Positions 37,775 through 47,319 of a stretch of 64,000 nucleotides of DNA are shown here, piece by piece (position 1 is the first letter of the stretch; every line of letters starts with the position of its first letter). Made by a program: the position numbers and the translations under genes. Under the pieces are notes generated by a model, which was not told the DNA's origin, did no database searches, and saw only the letters and a program-made list of their open reading frames with translations. The stretch is from Vibrio sp. DW001 (GTDB lineage Bacteria; Pseudomonadota; Gammaproteobacteria; Enterobacterales; Vibrionaceae), in NCBI RefSeq assembly GCF_029016285.1, contig NZ_CP091975.1:496001-560000 (forward strand), written 5' to 3'.

Positions 37775-39400
37775 ATGAAAGAAAAAAATCGTATCTGGAA
37801 AGCCAGTAGTGGGAGTTTATCTCTGCTACTGGTTTTGCCGATCTTAGCTATCTTCTATTTATCGCTTGGTGACTCAGGTGATCTTTTTGCACATCTAATT
37901 TCTACGGTAATGCCTACCTATATCTACAATACTGTCGTTCTTGTTTTGGGTGTGCTTGTTTTAGCACTGTTATTTGGAGTGCCAAGTGCCTGGTTAATGG
38001 CGATGTGCCGATTACCGGGTGAAAGAATATTGCAGTGGGCACTCGTACTGCCGTTGGCCATGCCAGGATACGTTGTTGGGTATATTTTTACTGACTGGTT
38101 TGATTATGCGGGTCCAATACAGATATTTATTCGGGCGTTTTTTGGCTGGCAGGCTGGTGATTACTGGTTCCCTGATTTACGTTCGCTAGGTGGTGCGACG
38201 GCCATTTTAGCTCTGGTTTTTTATCCCTATGTTTATTTGATGGCTAGAGCCGCTTTTATGGAGCAGAGTGCCAGTTTACTGCAATCGGCAAGGCTACTTC
38301 GGTGTACGCCATTCGAAAGCTTTAGACGATTATCTCTTCCACTCGCGCGTCCTTCCATTGCAGTGGGTTTGTCTTTGGTAGCAATGGAAACGATAGGCGA
38401 TTTTGGCACGGTTAGCTATTTTTCAGTTAATACCTTAACCACGGCCGTTTACGATACGTGGCTTGGTTATTCAAATCTCAATGCAGCGGCAAAAATCTCT
38501 GCCATTATGTTGCTTGTGGTTATCCTATTATTGAGCACTGAACGTTATAGCCGGAGAAAGCAAAAGCTGTTTCAGGCAAACTTTACCAGCCACGAAGAGC
38601 TGCGCTATACACTCCATGGGTGGAAAAAATGGTTAGCACTGACATGGTGTTGGGGGCTGGTTTCCGTTGCGTTTATCTTGCCATTGGGCCAGCTACTTAT
38701 CTATACGTATAAGTATTTTTCGCAGAGCTGGACGGAAGAATTCAGACAGTATGCGGTTAATAGCTTGCAGGTCTCTATTATTGCCGCTCTCATCGCGATA
38801 TTGGTAGCATTGGTGGTCAATTTTTCACATCGACTCAATGGTAACCGTTTGAGTGTGACATTTATGCGTTTGGCCTCTCTCGGTTATGCGGTGCCAGGTA
38901 CTGTGTTAGCAATTGGTGTCATGGCACCGGTGCTTACTATGGACCATTGGATAAACGATATCGCTAAACAGATGGCGTGGGGAAGACCCGGCTTGGTTCT
39001 TTCTGGTTCAATGTTTGCCATGATATTTGCTATGGTGGTGCGTTTTTCTGCTGTTGCGATTGGTAGCGTGGAAAGTAGCTTAAACAAAATCTCCCCGTCT
39101 ATGGATATGGCAAGTAGAACGATGGGGTGCAATCAGAATCAGATGTTAAAACGCGTTCATTTACCTTTGGTTAGACGCGGTGTTTTGGTGGCAGGCTTGT
39201 TGGTCTTTATTGAATCAATGAAAGAACTCAATGCCGCTCTGTTGCTAAGGCCATTTAACTTCGAAACCTTAGCGACATATGTTTACAATTTTGTTTCAGA
39301 TGAACACCTAGAGTTGGGCGCACTACCTGCAGTCTTGTTAATATTGGTAGGTTTAGTTCCTCTTATCGTTATCAATCGATCTTTAGAACAGGCACATTAA
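37775..39400 (+). CDS. fbpB: iron(III) ABC transporter, permease
   Basis: A 541-residue fused permease with two homologous halves of about six helices, each carrying an ABC-contact loop (RLLRCTPFESFRRLSLPLARP in the first half, RTMGCNQNQMLKRVHLPLVRR in the second). This two-in-one layout is typical of FbpB/SfuB. It lies 62 bases after fbpA, and its TAA shares a base with the fbpC ATG. Confidence 0.94.
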   Translation: MKEKNRIWKASSGSLSLLLVLPILAIFYLSLGDSGDLFAHLISTVMPTYIYNTVVLVLGVLVLALLFGVPSAWLMAMCRLPGERILQWALVLPLAMPGYVVGYIFTDWFDYAGPIQIFIRAFFGWQAGDYWFPDLRSLGGATAILALVFYPYVYLMARAAFMEQSASLLQSARLLRCTPFESFRRLSLPLARPSIAVGLSLVAMETIGDFGTVSYFSVNTLTTAVYDTWLGYSNLNAAAKISAIMLLVVILLLSTERYSRRKQKLFQANFTSHEELRYTLHGWKKWLALTWCWGLVSVAFILPLGQLLIYTYKYFSQSWTEEFRQYAVNSLQVSIIAALIAILVALVVNFSHRLNGNRLSVTFMRLASLGYAVPGTVLAIGVMAPVLTMDHWINDIAKQMAWGRPGLVLSGSMFAMIFAMVVRFSAVAIGSVESSLNKISPSMDMASRTMGCNQNQMLKRVHLPLVRRGVLVAGLLVFIESMKELNAALLLRPFNFETLATYVYNFVSDEHLELGALPAVLLILVGLVPLIVINRSLEQAH

Positions 39401-40431
39401 TGAGTAGCACCTTATCCATCAACAATTTGACCTGCCAATACGAGAATGAAAACGTTCTGGAATCACTCTCCCTTGAGGTTGAGAAGGGCGAAATAGTCTG
39501 CCTGCTTGGTGCGAGCGGTTGCGGAAAAACAACACTATTAAAGGCCATTGCGGGGTTGCTTCCGTTAACGAGCGGTACCATGAGTCTGAATGACCAATTG
39601 TTGGACGATGGTGAAAGTTGGTTGCCACCTGAACAGCGCCATATTGGAATGATATTTCAAGATTACGCGCTTTTTCCGCATCTGACTGTTGCAGAAAATA
39701 TCGCATTCGGGTTACGAGAAGTCTCCACCGCAGAGAAGCTGAAGATAGTCGAAGAAATGTTAACGCTGATCCATCTTCCCGGTTATCAGAATCGATATCC
39801 TCATCAGTTATCCGGTGGCCAGCAGCAGCGTATTGCGATTGCCCGCTCCCTTGCATATAAGCCAAACCTACTTTTGCTAGATGAACCTTTTTCCAATATT
39901 GATACTCAAGTACGGCACGATTTAATATTGCAGATTCGCAAAATTTTTAAGCAGCAAGGTGTCACTGCAATCTTTGTGACTCACAGCCGTGAAGAGGCAT
40001 TTGCCTTCGCGGATAAGATGGCGGTTATGAACAATGGTGTTATTGAGCAATTTGGTGAAGCTTCCGATCTTTACCACCAACCGTCGAGTAAATTTGTTGC
40101 TAATTTTCTTGGTGGTGGCAGTTATTTAGCGGCAAAAAAAATAAGCGAATCAAAATTTGAGACGGTGCTTGGCATTATTACTGCTCAATCAAAAGGGAAT
40201 ATAGCAAATGGTGACGATTGCCAATTGCTAATACGACCGCAGTACGTGCAAGTTTCTCAGAATGTAGCAGGGGTCGCTAAGGTTGTCGAACAGCTGTTTA
40301 TGGGGGATCAATGTCGCTATGTTATCGAGATAGATGATACTAAGCTCGTTGCTACTGCCGCATCGGCAATCTCGGTTGGTGATACCGTCAGTATTGCATT
40401 AGAAGAGCAATCTATATTAGCATTTTTATAA
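39400..40431 (+). CDS. fbpC: iron(III) ABC transporter, ATP-binding protein
   Basis: A 343-residue ATPase of the FbpC/PotA group. Walker A GASGCGKTT (near residue 37), signature LSGGQQQRIAIARSLA and Walker B LLLLDEPFSNID are followed by a C-terminal TOBE-like regulatory domain (about 240-343). It ends fbpABC, and no strong terminator is visible after it. Confidence 0.95.
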   Translation: MSSTLSINNLTCQYENENVLESLSLEVEKGEIVCLLGASGCGKTTLLKAIAGLLPLTSGTMSLNDQLLDDGESWLPPEQRHIGMIFQDYALFPHLTVAENIAFGLREVSTAEKLKIVEEMLTLIHLPGYQNRYPHQLSGGQQQRIAIARSLAYKPNLLLLDEPFSNIDTQVRHDLILQIRKIFKQQGVTAIFVTHSREEAFAFADKMAVMNNGVIEQFGEASDLYHQPSSKFVANFLGGGSYLAAKKISESKFETVLGIITAQSKGNIANGDDCQLLIRPQYVQVSQNVAGVAKVVEQLFMGDQCRYVIEIDDTKLVATAASAISVGDTVSIALEEQSILAFL

Positions 40432-40591
40432 GTCATTACACGTGGATTCTCCGACGATGTTAAGTTCGTGCTTCTAGGTCATACTTAATCGACTGTTATG
40501 TAATAAATCTTTGACTTTACAATTAGATAGAATGTAATGTGGCTTCATATGTCTAAGATTGAATAATGTTTTTTTTTGCTAGGAGACGATA

Positions 40592-40906
40592 ATGATCTAT
40601 ACGAATATTGAAACGGTACCCGGAAAAGAAATTGTAGAGCATTTTGGTATTGTTCAAGGAAGTACTGTTCGCGCGAAACATGTCGGTAGAGATTTTATGG
40701 CAGGTCTTAAAAATCTCATTGGTGGTGAACTTAAAGGTTACACAGAACTACTACAAGACTCCCGTGAAGAAGCGATGAATCGAATGGGAGAGCAAGCGGA
40801 ATCAATGGGTGCGAATGCCATCGTCAACATTCGTTTTGCGACATCATCTGTTGCTCAAGGCGCAGCCGAACTTTTCGTCTACGGTACAGCAGTTAAAGTG
40901 GTATAG
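40592..40906 (+). CDS. YbjQ/UPF0145 family protein
   Basis: A 104-residue protein of the UPF0145 (YbjQ) fold, which is sometimes called a heavy-metal-binding domain and forms pentameric rings. Typical blocks: TVPGKEIVEHFGIVQGSTVRA, REEAMNRMGEQAESMGANAI, VNIRF and ELFVYGTAV. AGGAG precedes the ATG. It is first of a three-gene operon with a second YbjQ-type protein and an M48 protease. Function is unknown. Confidence 0.9.
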   Translation: MIYTNIETVPGKEIVEHFGIVQGSTVRAKHVGRDFMAGLKNLIGGELKGYTELLQDSREEAMNRMGEQAESMGANAIVNIRFATSSVAQGAAELFVYGTAVKVV

Positions 40907-40914
40907 GTGATCGT

Positions 40915-41391
40915 ATGGAACTGATACTGCAAAATCTAAATATTGTTATCTTCCTCATTTTGGTTTGTGTGGGTTACGGAGCTGGTTCCTATTTTGAGCG
41001 GGCTCATTATGCATCCATCGAAAAACGAGAGCGTGAACTCATTCATATCCCTGTTATTACCACTAAGTGGGAGCCTAAAGATGCTTCCTGCCAACGAACA
41101 GAACTTGTCACGGGTAATGTGGTTATATCTATCGATTATTTCAAGCGTCTGTTGGCCACGTTGAAAAACATATTTGGTGGCAATGTAACCTCGTACGAAT
41201 CACTTGTAGATAGAGCGCGTAGAGAAGCAATACTTCGAATGAAAGAAGAGGCACTGGCTAAAGGTGCGAATATGGTGGTTAACCTACGTTTAGAAACCGC
41301 TGCGATTGGTAATAGTGCTAATCAGAAAAGGCAGGTAGGTAGTGTTGAAGTTGTCGCTTATGGGACAGCCTACATTCATTCCAATCGGTAG
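40915..41391 (+). CDS. membrane-anchored YbjQ/UPF0145-type protein
   Basis: A 158-residue divergent relative of the preceding protein with an added N-terminal membrane helix (residues 8-27, NIVIFLILVCVGYGAGSYF). The YbjQ core follows at about 45-158, with REAILRMKEEALAKGANMVV, NLRLE and VEVVAYGTAYI. It starts eight bases after the preceding gene and nine before the protease. The tether should place the YbjQ ring at the inner membrane, next to the membrane protease. Confidence 0.8.
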   Translation: MELILQNLNIVIFLILVCVGYGAGSYFERAHYASIEKRERELIHIPVITTKWEPKDASCQRTELVTGNVVISIDYFKRLLATLKNIFGGNVTSYESLVDRARREAILRMKEEALAKGANMVVNLRLETAAIGNSANQKRQVGSVEVVAYGTAYIHSNR

Positions 41392-41400
41392 CGAATAGCG

Positions 41401-42213
41401 ATGATTAAATATACGCCGAAAGTTCTTTCAGATAATCCAAATGTAACCAAAAAGCATCCGGTAGTAGAGCTTTTTTGGTTAGTAGGAGGATTGATATTTT
41501 TGATAGGCGCAATATTTGTTTCTCTCGGTATGATGACTGACTGGGCAGTATCAAAAACATCACCAGAAATCGAGGCAATATTTGCCGATAGTATTGTCGA
41601 AAAATTTGATGCTAATCCTAATGCAGAACTGAGTTTACGAGTTAATCAAATTATAGAAAAACTCCCCAGCGACTCGATCTTGAAGCAGTATGATTTTAAG
41701 ATTTATCTAGGAGATGATGATGAGGTTAATGCCATGGCGTTGCCGGGCGGAAATATTGTTGTCAATTTAGGTTTGCTAAATGTGATTGAATCAGAGAATG
41801 AACTAGACATGGTACTTAGCCATGAGCTAGGGCATTTTGCCTCTCGAGATCACTTGCGTGGATTAGGAAGAGGTTTAGGTATCGCTGTTATTTCTACGTT
41901 TTTATTTGGCGTTGATAGTGAAGCAAACGAACTTATTTCAAGCACGACAATGAGTTTTCAATCCCAGTATTCTCAAGACCAAGAAGAAGTGGCGGACCTA
42001 TTTGCTCTCGATTTACTGGTTTTAGCCTATGGACATGCAGGTGGTGCAACCGACTTTTTTGAGAGAATTTCAGACCAATCAGAACAAGATTATAACTTTC
42101 TTTCTACTCACCCAAATCCCACCTCTAGAGTAGAGAAACTGAACCGCCGAATTGAGCAACTTAAATACCCAATAGATGAGGTTAAACCGTATATATTGGG
42201 TAGTACTCAGTAA
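41401..42213 (+). CDS. M48-family membrane metalloprotease
   Basis: A 270-residue zinc protease. It has one membrane helix near residues 27-50 (FWLVGGLIFLIGAIFVSLGM). The catalytic motif HELGHFASRDH lies near residue 141, and a downstream Glu (QEEVADLFALDLL) supplies the third zinc ligand. The THPNPTSRVEKL motif near the end is typical of BepA/LoiP-like M48 proteins. There is no lipobox. It is the third gene of the YbjQ operon; the close spacing suggests a working unit with the YbjQ proteins. Confidence 0.88.
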   Translation: MIKYTPKVLSDNPNVTKKHPVVELFWLVGGLIFLIGAIFVSLGMMTDWAVSKTSPEIEAIFADSIVEKFDANPNAELSLRVNQIIEKLPSDSILKQYDFKIYLGDDDEVNAMALPGGNIVVNLGLLNVIESENELDMVLSHELGHFASRDHLRGLGRGLGIAVISTFLFGVDSEANELISSTTMSFQSQYSQDQEEVADLFALDLLVLAYGHAGGATDFFERISDQSEQDYNFLSTHPNPTSRVEKLNRRIEQLKYPIDEVKPYILGSTQ

Positions 42214-42347
42214 CTAAAATGAGTCCATTTTTGCTCCAATATTGAAGGCCGAACGTACAATCGAGAGATAGAGCCTTTCCGTACTCTGTTTAGTGGTTGG
42301 CAGTAAGCTTCATTCGCAACGGTAAAAGCCTTGAATAAGCTATGTAC

Positions 42348-44096
42348 TCATGCGTGTCCCCGTTGGTAATAGGACGCCTGCGCCATGATTGCAAGTAGGT
42401 ACCATGCTCCATGTGGAATCCACTGCTCGCCCCAGCGCCAATTTTGCAACATGTCATTTTTTTGATTATCTGGATTGAATGCGATGCTATTTTCATCTTC
42501 AAAGCCGGAGGTGATGCCATTACAAATGCCGCCTTTGGCGTTAACAAAGTCATGTTCAGGCAGGTAATCAGGATTGTTCTTACCGTGACCTTCTAACATA
42601 CAAATATCAAATGGGTTTAGCCCCAAAATCCAATCCATACAGTTGTGTCCATATTGCCTGAGTTTCGGTTCCAAAGTGTTCCTATCAAGATAGGGAAGTG
42701 CTAAAAATGTAGCAACGCTTAATGACGCTAAACGTGCATTTTCGCCTTGCCACCAATAACCTGATTCATTGTTGTGTGGAATGAAGAAAGCATCTTGTTT
42801 TTCCTTGTCGATGGCTTTGACATATTGGCGAGGATAGTCGAAGGGATTTACCTCCTTTTGGGTTATGGTGAGCTCAAAGATCATGGCTAACCTTACTGTT
42901 GATTTTATTGTTTTTTTTATGCTTTCTTCGGGTTCGATCGACAAGTATTCGCACAAGGCAATGACAGGTAAGCCAGCTTCGCTAGCATGGAAATAGGGGC
43001 GAGAACCGTCATCATTGGCTGACCAGAAGTTCTCAATATTATCGTCAGTGTGCTGTCTTTTTCTTAGGCGTAAGGCCCAAGATCTCGCTTCATGGAGATA
43101 AAATGGTGTATTGGTTGCACGATAAAGCTCTACGCAGGCCAGTAAGGCACAGTATTCATCTATAATGTTCTCTTCGCCGTTGTCTAAATACTGCGTATTG
43201 TTTTCGAGTAGATGCAGATAACCTTTTTCAGCGCTCGTTAGATAATCGGAATGTTTAACCTCGCCATGGTTTTCTAACCGTGATGCGGCCGCAAGAGCAG
43301 CAATGGCTATGCCGCCCCCTTGACGAAAACCTGCTTGATAATCACTAGACTTGTGACCATTTTGGGTAGCGTAAGAACAGATCTCTCTCTGATCAATATC
43401 TTTGCTCCATTTATCAAATACAGTGGTATAGAAGAATCCTTCTTCCGCTTGCATACGCACAAGGAAGTCAGCGCCATACAAGGCTTCTTCTATCAATCGA
43501 GTGCGAGGAAAATCAGAAAATAGAACGCGATTCTTCGATTGACGATTATCTGAACCCGTTGAGTCTAAAATAGACAGCCCTTTGATCATGTTCCAGACAA
43601 CCATTGGTGTTTGCTGTGGATTCAAGTAATTAGCATAAGAAAGATGGCTAAGGTATTTACTGACATCACCAGATGCATCGTACCAACCACCATGAACATC
43701 GACGATTTTGTCGCTATTGAGTAGGGGGACGTGCTTGTCTTTTTCGTCAAAAATACCGCTACAACGTTGTGACGTAAAGTAATGCAGTACGTCAGAGAAG
43801 GTACGTTGCATCAAAATGCCTTCATTCAGTTCAAATATCGGCGAACACGTCGTTTTAACTTTTAGGTAAAACAGTCCTGCGTGAGTAAATGAACTGAAGT
43901 CAACGCTAGAGTAGAAACCGGTATGCCAGTTCGCTACGTTACCGTGGGTCTCTAGTGGATATGAAGCCAGTTCCTTCTTGGTTTTGGCGCAATGCAAGTA
44001 AACGGACTCAACGTCAAAATAGGATTCTTGATTTGAGATAATGGCCTGTTTAGGGCCATTAACTTCATAACCTATGTGATTGATTAATATTTGCAT
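42348..44096 (-). CDS. glycoside hydrolase family 9, likely exo-beta-D-glucosaminidase
   Basis: A 582-residue GH9 protein. The N-terminal immunoglobulin-like CelD_N domain (ILINHIGYEVNGPKQAIIS) is followed by an alpha/alpha barrel with GGWYDASGDVSKY (catalytic-base aspartates) and a C-terminal RWGEQWIPHGAWY carrying the proton-donor Glu. No signal peptide is visible, so it is probably cytoplasmic. Such intracellular Vibrionaceae GH9 enzymes (V. cholerae VC0615, Photobacterium PBPRA0520) act on chitosan oligosaccharides rather than cellulose; assignment here is by similarity. Unlike those, it stands alone, without the chitobiose ABC transporter or phosphorylase genes. Confidence 0.85.
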   Translation of the reverse strand: MQILINHIGYEVNGPKQAIISNQESYFDVESVYLHCAKTKKELASYPLETHGNVANWHTGFYSSVDFSSFTHAGLFYLKVKTTCSPIFELNEGILMQRTFSDVLHYFTSQRCSGIFDEKDKHVPLLNSDKIVDVHGGWYDASGDVSKYLSHLSYANYLNPQQTPMVVWNMIKGLSILDSTGSDNRQSKNRVLFSDFPRTRLIEEALYGADFLVRMQAEEGFFYTTVFDKWSKDIDQREICSYATQNGHKSSDYQAGFRQGGGIAIAALAAASRLENHGEVKHSDYLTSAEKGYLHLLENNTQYLDNGEENIIDEYCALLACVELYRATNTPFYLHEARSWALRLRKRQHTDDNIENFWSANDDGSRPYFHASEAGLPVIALCEYLSIEPEESIKKTIKSTVRLAMIFELTITQKEVNPFDYPRQYVKAIDKEKQDAFFIPHNNESGYWWQGENARLASLSVATFLALPYLDRNTLEPKLRQYGHNCMDWILGLNPFDICMLEGHGKNNPDYLPEHDFVNAKGGICNGITSGFEDENSIAFNPDNQKNDMLQNWRWGEQWIPHGAWYLLAIMAQASYYQRGHA

Positions 44097-44338
44097 ACTT
44101 CTCTCCGAAATTCATGACGGATTTTTACTGAGTACGGTTTTGACTGGACACTTAACGAACTTGTATCGGGTTTTCGCTGGTGGATAAACATCAAAAAGAA
44201 AAAATAAATCATGCCAATATATTCTATGCGAGTAATCGATTTTTGAAATATTAATTTGCACTATAATTGAGAGATAAGGTTCTTTTTTTATCTATCTTTG
44301 AGGAGTACGTTATTAGGAAAGACTAGGAGGTCACGGAT

Positions 44339-44611
44339 ATGACGGCATCAAAAATTATTTTAAGAGATCTATTAGGGCTATTGTTAATACTTTCTTTTAT
44401 TTCAGTCGTTCTTGCTATCTTGCTTGACGTTCTTGCACTACTCACTCATTTTTCCCATGAAGACGTCATCGCCCATCTCTTTTTCTATGAGTCTCTACCC
44501 TTGTATGTTTTTGTTGTTCCAGTGGTGATTATAGGTCGATACATTAATCGACCTAATTGGGTTTCTGCGGTTCAAGATTATCAATTGAAAATGGCGAAAA
44601 AAGCTCGGTAA
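44339..44611 (+). CDS. small membrane protein
   Basis: A 90-residue hypothetical protein with two hydrophobic segments (residues 11-35 and 52-67) and a basic C-terminus (MAKKAR). AGGAGG lies nine bases before the ATG, so translation is likely. I do not recognise the family. It is a single gene between the GH9 gene and rsmC. Confidence 0.7.
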   Translation: MTASKIILRDLLGLLLILSFISVVLAILLDVLALLTHFSHEDVIAHLFFYESLPLYVFVVPVVIIGRYINRPNWVSAVQDYQLKMAKKAR

Positions 44612-44674
44612 CAATGCGTCGGTAACAATGCGTCGGTTAATCGCTTTTAGTCAGTAAGTCGCCAAATAATGGAA

Positions 44675-45733
44675 CTAAAAACTAAATTCGTCACGGTTTA
44701 AGGTTGGTTTTTTTTGTTTTTTCGCATGATAAATAGCGAATTTAGAGGTCTTATTTATTGTCTCGCAATCCGTGAAATAATTATCAATGATAGGTGAATA
44801 TTTTAGAAAACTATTTGCCACTATAAAAAGCTCGCCTCTTTTACTCAGTTTTTTTGGAGCATCGGTAAGCAGAGTTTCTGTCGCATTATAATTCGTTTCT
44901 AATCCTGAATGGAAAGGAGGGTTACTGATGATAAAGTCATAATCATTGCTGGTGTCTGAATAAACATCAGAGGCAAAGACTTTTCCGGTTAATCCATTGG
45001 CTTTTAATGTTTCAATAGAAGAAGCAATAGCAAAAGCACTGATATCACACATTTCCAGAACGATGTCTGGGTTTTTGAGTGCGAGTGTTGCCCCTATAAC
45101 GCCTGCACCACACCCAAAGTCGAGCACCTTACCTTTTAGTTTTGGCAGTGAATCGACTAATAGCTTGCTTCCTACATCTAATTGCCCATGGCTGAATACA
45201 CCGGGTAAGCTTTTAACAACCAATTCTTGGCCTGAGAGTTCGAATGTATAACTCTTATACCATTGCTCTAAGTCGAATGGCTCTGGTTGAGTATCGCATT
45301 GTCCCCAGTAAAAAGAACATCGACGTGCCGAATCAAATTTTGTAACTCGACCGTATTTGGTAAACATTTTTTCTATGCTTTTGACACCAGAGCGATTTTC
45401 ACCGACGACAATGATTTCAGTCTCGGTACCTAAGTGTGCAAAAAGCATGGCAAGGAGGTATTCAGCCTCAGCCTTCGCTTTAGGCCAATAAAGTAAAACC
45501 ATATCCGCTTGTGTGTCTTGATTAAACTGCGTACCAAAATAACTCGTTATGGTGTCTTTACTCTTAATTAAGCGGTGATAACTATAATTTGAAGTGAATA
45601 CAGAAACGGACTCGCAGTGTTTAGCCAACTCTACAGGAAATAGATCTTCTGCTTCTCCAGCAACCAAAACGTGCTTCCCTTCAAAGTAGGTGAGTTGACG
45701 TTCTGCTATCTGGCTAGGGGCGGTATAAGACAT
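44675..45733 (-). CDS. rsmC: 16S rRNA G1207 N2-methyltransferase RsmC
   Basis: A 352-residue two-domain methyltransferase modifying 30S subunits. The degenerate N-terminal domain is followed by a catalytic domain with the SAM motif [13 protein letters not shown] and [12 protein letters not shown] used the ATG at 45733 (GGAAA upstream), giving [14 protein letters not shown]; a 17-residue longer frame has no support. Length fits E. coli RsmC (343). Confidence 0.93.
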   Translation of the reverse strand: MSYTAPSQIAERQLTYFEGKHVLVAGEAEDLFPVELAKHCESVSVFTSNYSYHRLIKSKDTITSYFGTQFNQDTQADMVLLYWPKAKAEAEYLLAMLFAHLGTETEIIVVGENRSGVKSIEKMFTKYGRVTKFDSARRCSFYWGQCDTQPEPFDLEQWYKSYTFELSGQELVVKSLPGVFSHGQLDVGSKLLVDSLPKLKGKVLDFGCGAGVIGATLALKNPDIVLEMCDISAFAIASSIETLKANGLTGKVFASDVYSDTSNDYDFIISNPPFHSGLETNYNATETLLTDAPKKLSKRGELFIVANSFLKYSPIIDNYFTDCETINKTSKFAIYHAKKQKKPTLNRDEFSF

Positions 45734-45808
45734 GTTTTTTTCCGGAAAGACTAAAGTGGGCAGATTTTCGCATAATCTGCCCATAGCATGAAGCTATTTT
45801 AGCTCGTT

Positions 45809-46894
45809 CTAACTTTTGTCTTGGCTTTTTAGAAAACCATGGAACTCTTCTTCATATATATTGAATAGGACGATGGCGACAGCAAAGACTATCGGGCCAT
45901 AGATTAGACCAATTAAACCAAATAATTGAATCCCTCCTAGCAACGAGAAGAAGATCATGAGTGTATTCATGCCAGCGCTGCCTTGCATTAATAATGGACG
46001 AAGAACGTTGTCGATTGAACCAACAAGTGCAATTGACCAAACGGCTAAGAAAATAGCCCAGTTGGTATCGCCTGTGATCAATAAATACAACGTTGCAGGT
46101 ATCCATATCAGTGCGGTACCAACAATAGGGATAAAAGATGCGAAACCAAACATCGCCCCCCAGAAGAGTGCCGGGAATCCGCATAGCCACATACCGATAC
46201 CACCTGCGAATCCTTGTGCTATAGCGGTTAAAAACGAACCAAGAACGGCCGACTTTGCAACTTTCTCCACCTCGTCCAATAGTTTATCTTCTTGGCTACG
46301 GGAGAGAGGAAGAATATGGCGCATAGCAACGATGATTTTGTCGTGATCTCTAAGTAGAAAGAATAAGACAAACAACATCAGCATGAAATCCATAAGGAAA
46401 TTGGTGGCATCGCCTAAAATCTTCGCACTTATAGAGACAAGATTACTACCAAAGGTTGTCGCTAGCTTGCCAATTTTTTCTGCTATTTGTTGTGGTTCTA
46501 TTGTTTCAAATGGCAAATATTCATTTACAAAATCAAGTGCCTTCACTATCCAAGGCAGTTTAAAAAATTCTTGGATACCACCTGCCGTTACCCAATGATA
46601 AATTTGTTGTGTTGCAAGGGAACCTTGCTGAACAATAGCAGCAAAAACAGCAAGTAACGGAATGACAATAATGAAGGTAAGTACAACACATGAGAGCAAG
46701 GACGAGAGATTGCTGTGTTTGGGTATTTTTTTCTCGATCCATTCATGTAAGGGGAACATTAATAGGGATATAATGAATGCCATTACGATAGAATTCATAT
46801 AGGGTGCAACGAGTAGGTAGCATGCGTAGCCACTCACTAATAAGGCTGCAACGAGCACCCAATGGCTTGAGGATATCTGAAGTTTTTCTGGCAC
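45809..46894 (-). CDS. AI-2E family permease
   Basis: A 361-residue membrane protein with about eight helices of the AI-2E (YdiK/PerM/TqsA) family. Conserved features are the amphipathic middle region and the C-terminal block LLGGIQLFGLIGLIYGPIV. The family includes AI-2 exporters and sodium/proton antiporters, so the substrate is not predictable. The start is GTG. It lies upstream of rsmC on the same strand. Confidence 0.88.
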   Translation of the reverse strand: MPEKLQISSSHWVLVAALLVSGYACYLLVAPYMNSIVMAFIISLLMFPLHEWIEKKIPKHSNLSSLLSCVVLTFIIVIPLLAVFAAIVQQGSLATQQIYHWVTAGGIQEFFKLPWIVKALDFVNEYLPFETIEPQQIAEKIGKLATTFGSNLVSISAKILGDATNFLMDFMLMLFVLFFLLRDHDKIIVAMRHILPLSRSQEDKLLDEVEKVAKSAVLGSFLTAIAQGFAGGIGMWLCGFPALFWGAMFGFASFIPIVGTALIWIPATLYLLITGDTNWAIFLAVWSIALVGSIDNVLRPLLMQGSAGMNTLMIFFSLLGGIQLFGLIGLIYGPIVFAVAIVLFNIYEEEFHGFLKSQDKS

Positions 46895-47071
46895 TAGGTA
46901 ATCGCTTATATGTCAGAGTAATGATGATGATTATAATGGCTGTTAAAACGCTGGTTTTCAAATAATTGTTTTAATTGATTTTCGCCAACAATTGATTTCA
47001 TAACTAACGGTATTCTAATAGATATGAAAATCCATCTAATAAATAATGATTAGAATCTTGTAGAGGTAGGT

Positions 47072-47191
47072 ATGGCGTGTTGTGGTGGTAATAAAAAATG
47101 TTCCAATTCGAAAATGCGTTTTAGAAAATTTCCATGGTTCAGCGGTTTTATAGGTGTGATTCTAATTCTAGTGATTGTGAACTGGCATTAA
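47072..47191 (+). CDS. 39-residue Cys-rich membrane microprotein
   Basis: ATG preceded by AGAGGTAGG. The product starts MACCGGNKKCSNSK, has a basic middle (RFRKF) and ends in one hydrophobic helix (FIGVILILVIVNWH). Three Cys in the first ten residues before a membrane anchor suggest metal or thiol chemistry at the membrane, but that is speculation. The strong binding site and protein-like composition make it a credible gene despite its size. It lies alone between the AI-2E gene and hemL. Confidence 0.6.
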   Translation: MACCGGNKKCSNSKMRFRKFPWFSGFIGVILILVIVNWH

Positions 47192-47267
47192 CAATGGTGA
47201 ACGGACGTTTAGAACCTTTAATCCATCGATAGTTGCGTTGTTCGGATGAGCATATTGAGAATAGAAT

Positions 47268-47297
47268 AAAAAGGGGCGATGAATATCAGCCCCTTTA
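47268..47297 (-). terminator. hemL terminator
   Basis: On the minus strand, AAAGGGGCTGATATTCATCG-CCCC pairs as AGGGGC/GCCCCT-type arms followed by TTTTTATT. It lies 22 bases after the hemL stop. Confidence 0.75.
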
Positions 47298-47319
47298 GTT
47301 ATATTAGTGTGCTAGAACG

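Noticed and set aside
39419..39865. 148-codon minus-strand frame inside fbpC
   Set aside because: It overlaps the Walker A and signature region of fbpC and has no binding site or recognisable fold.
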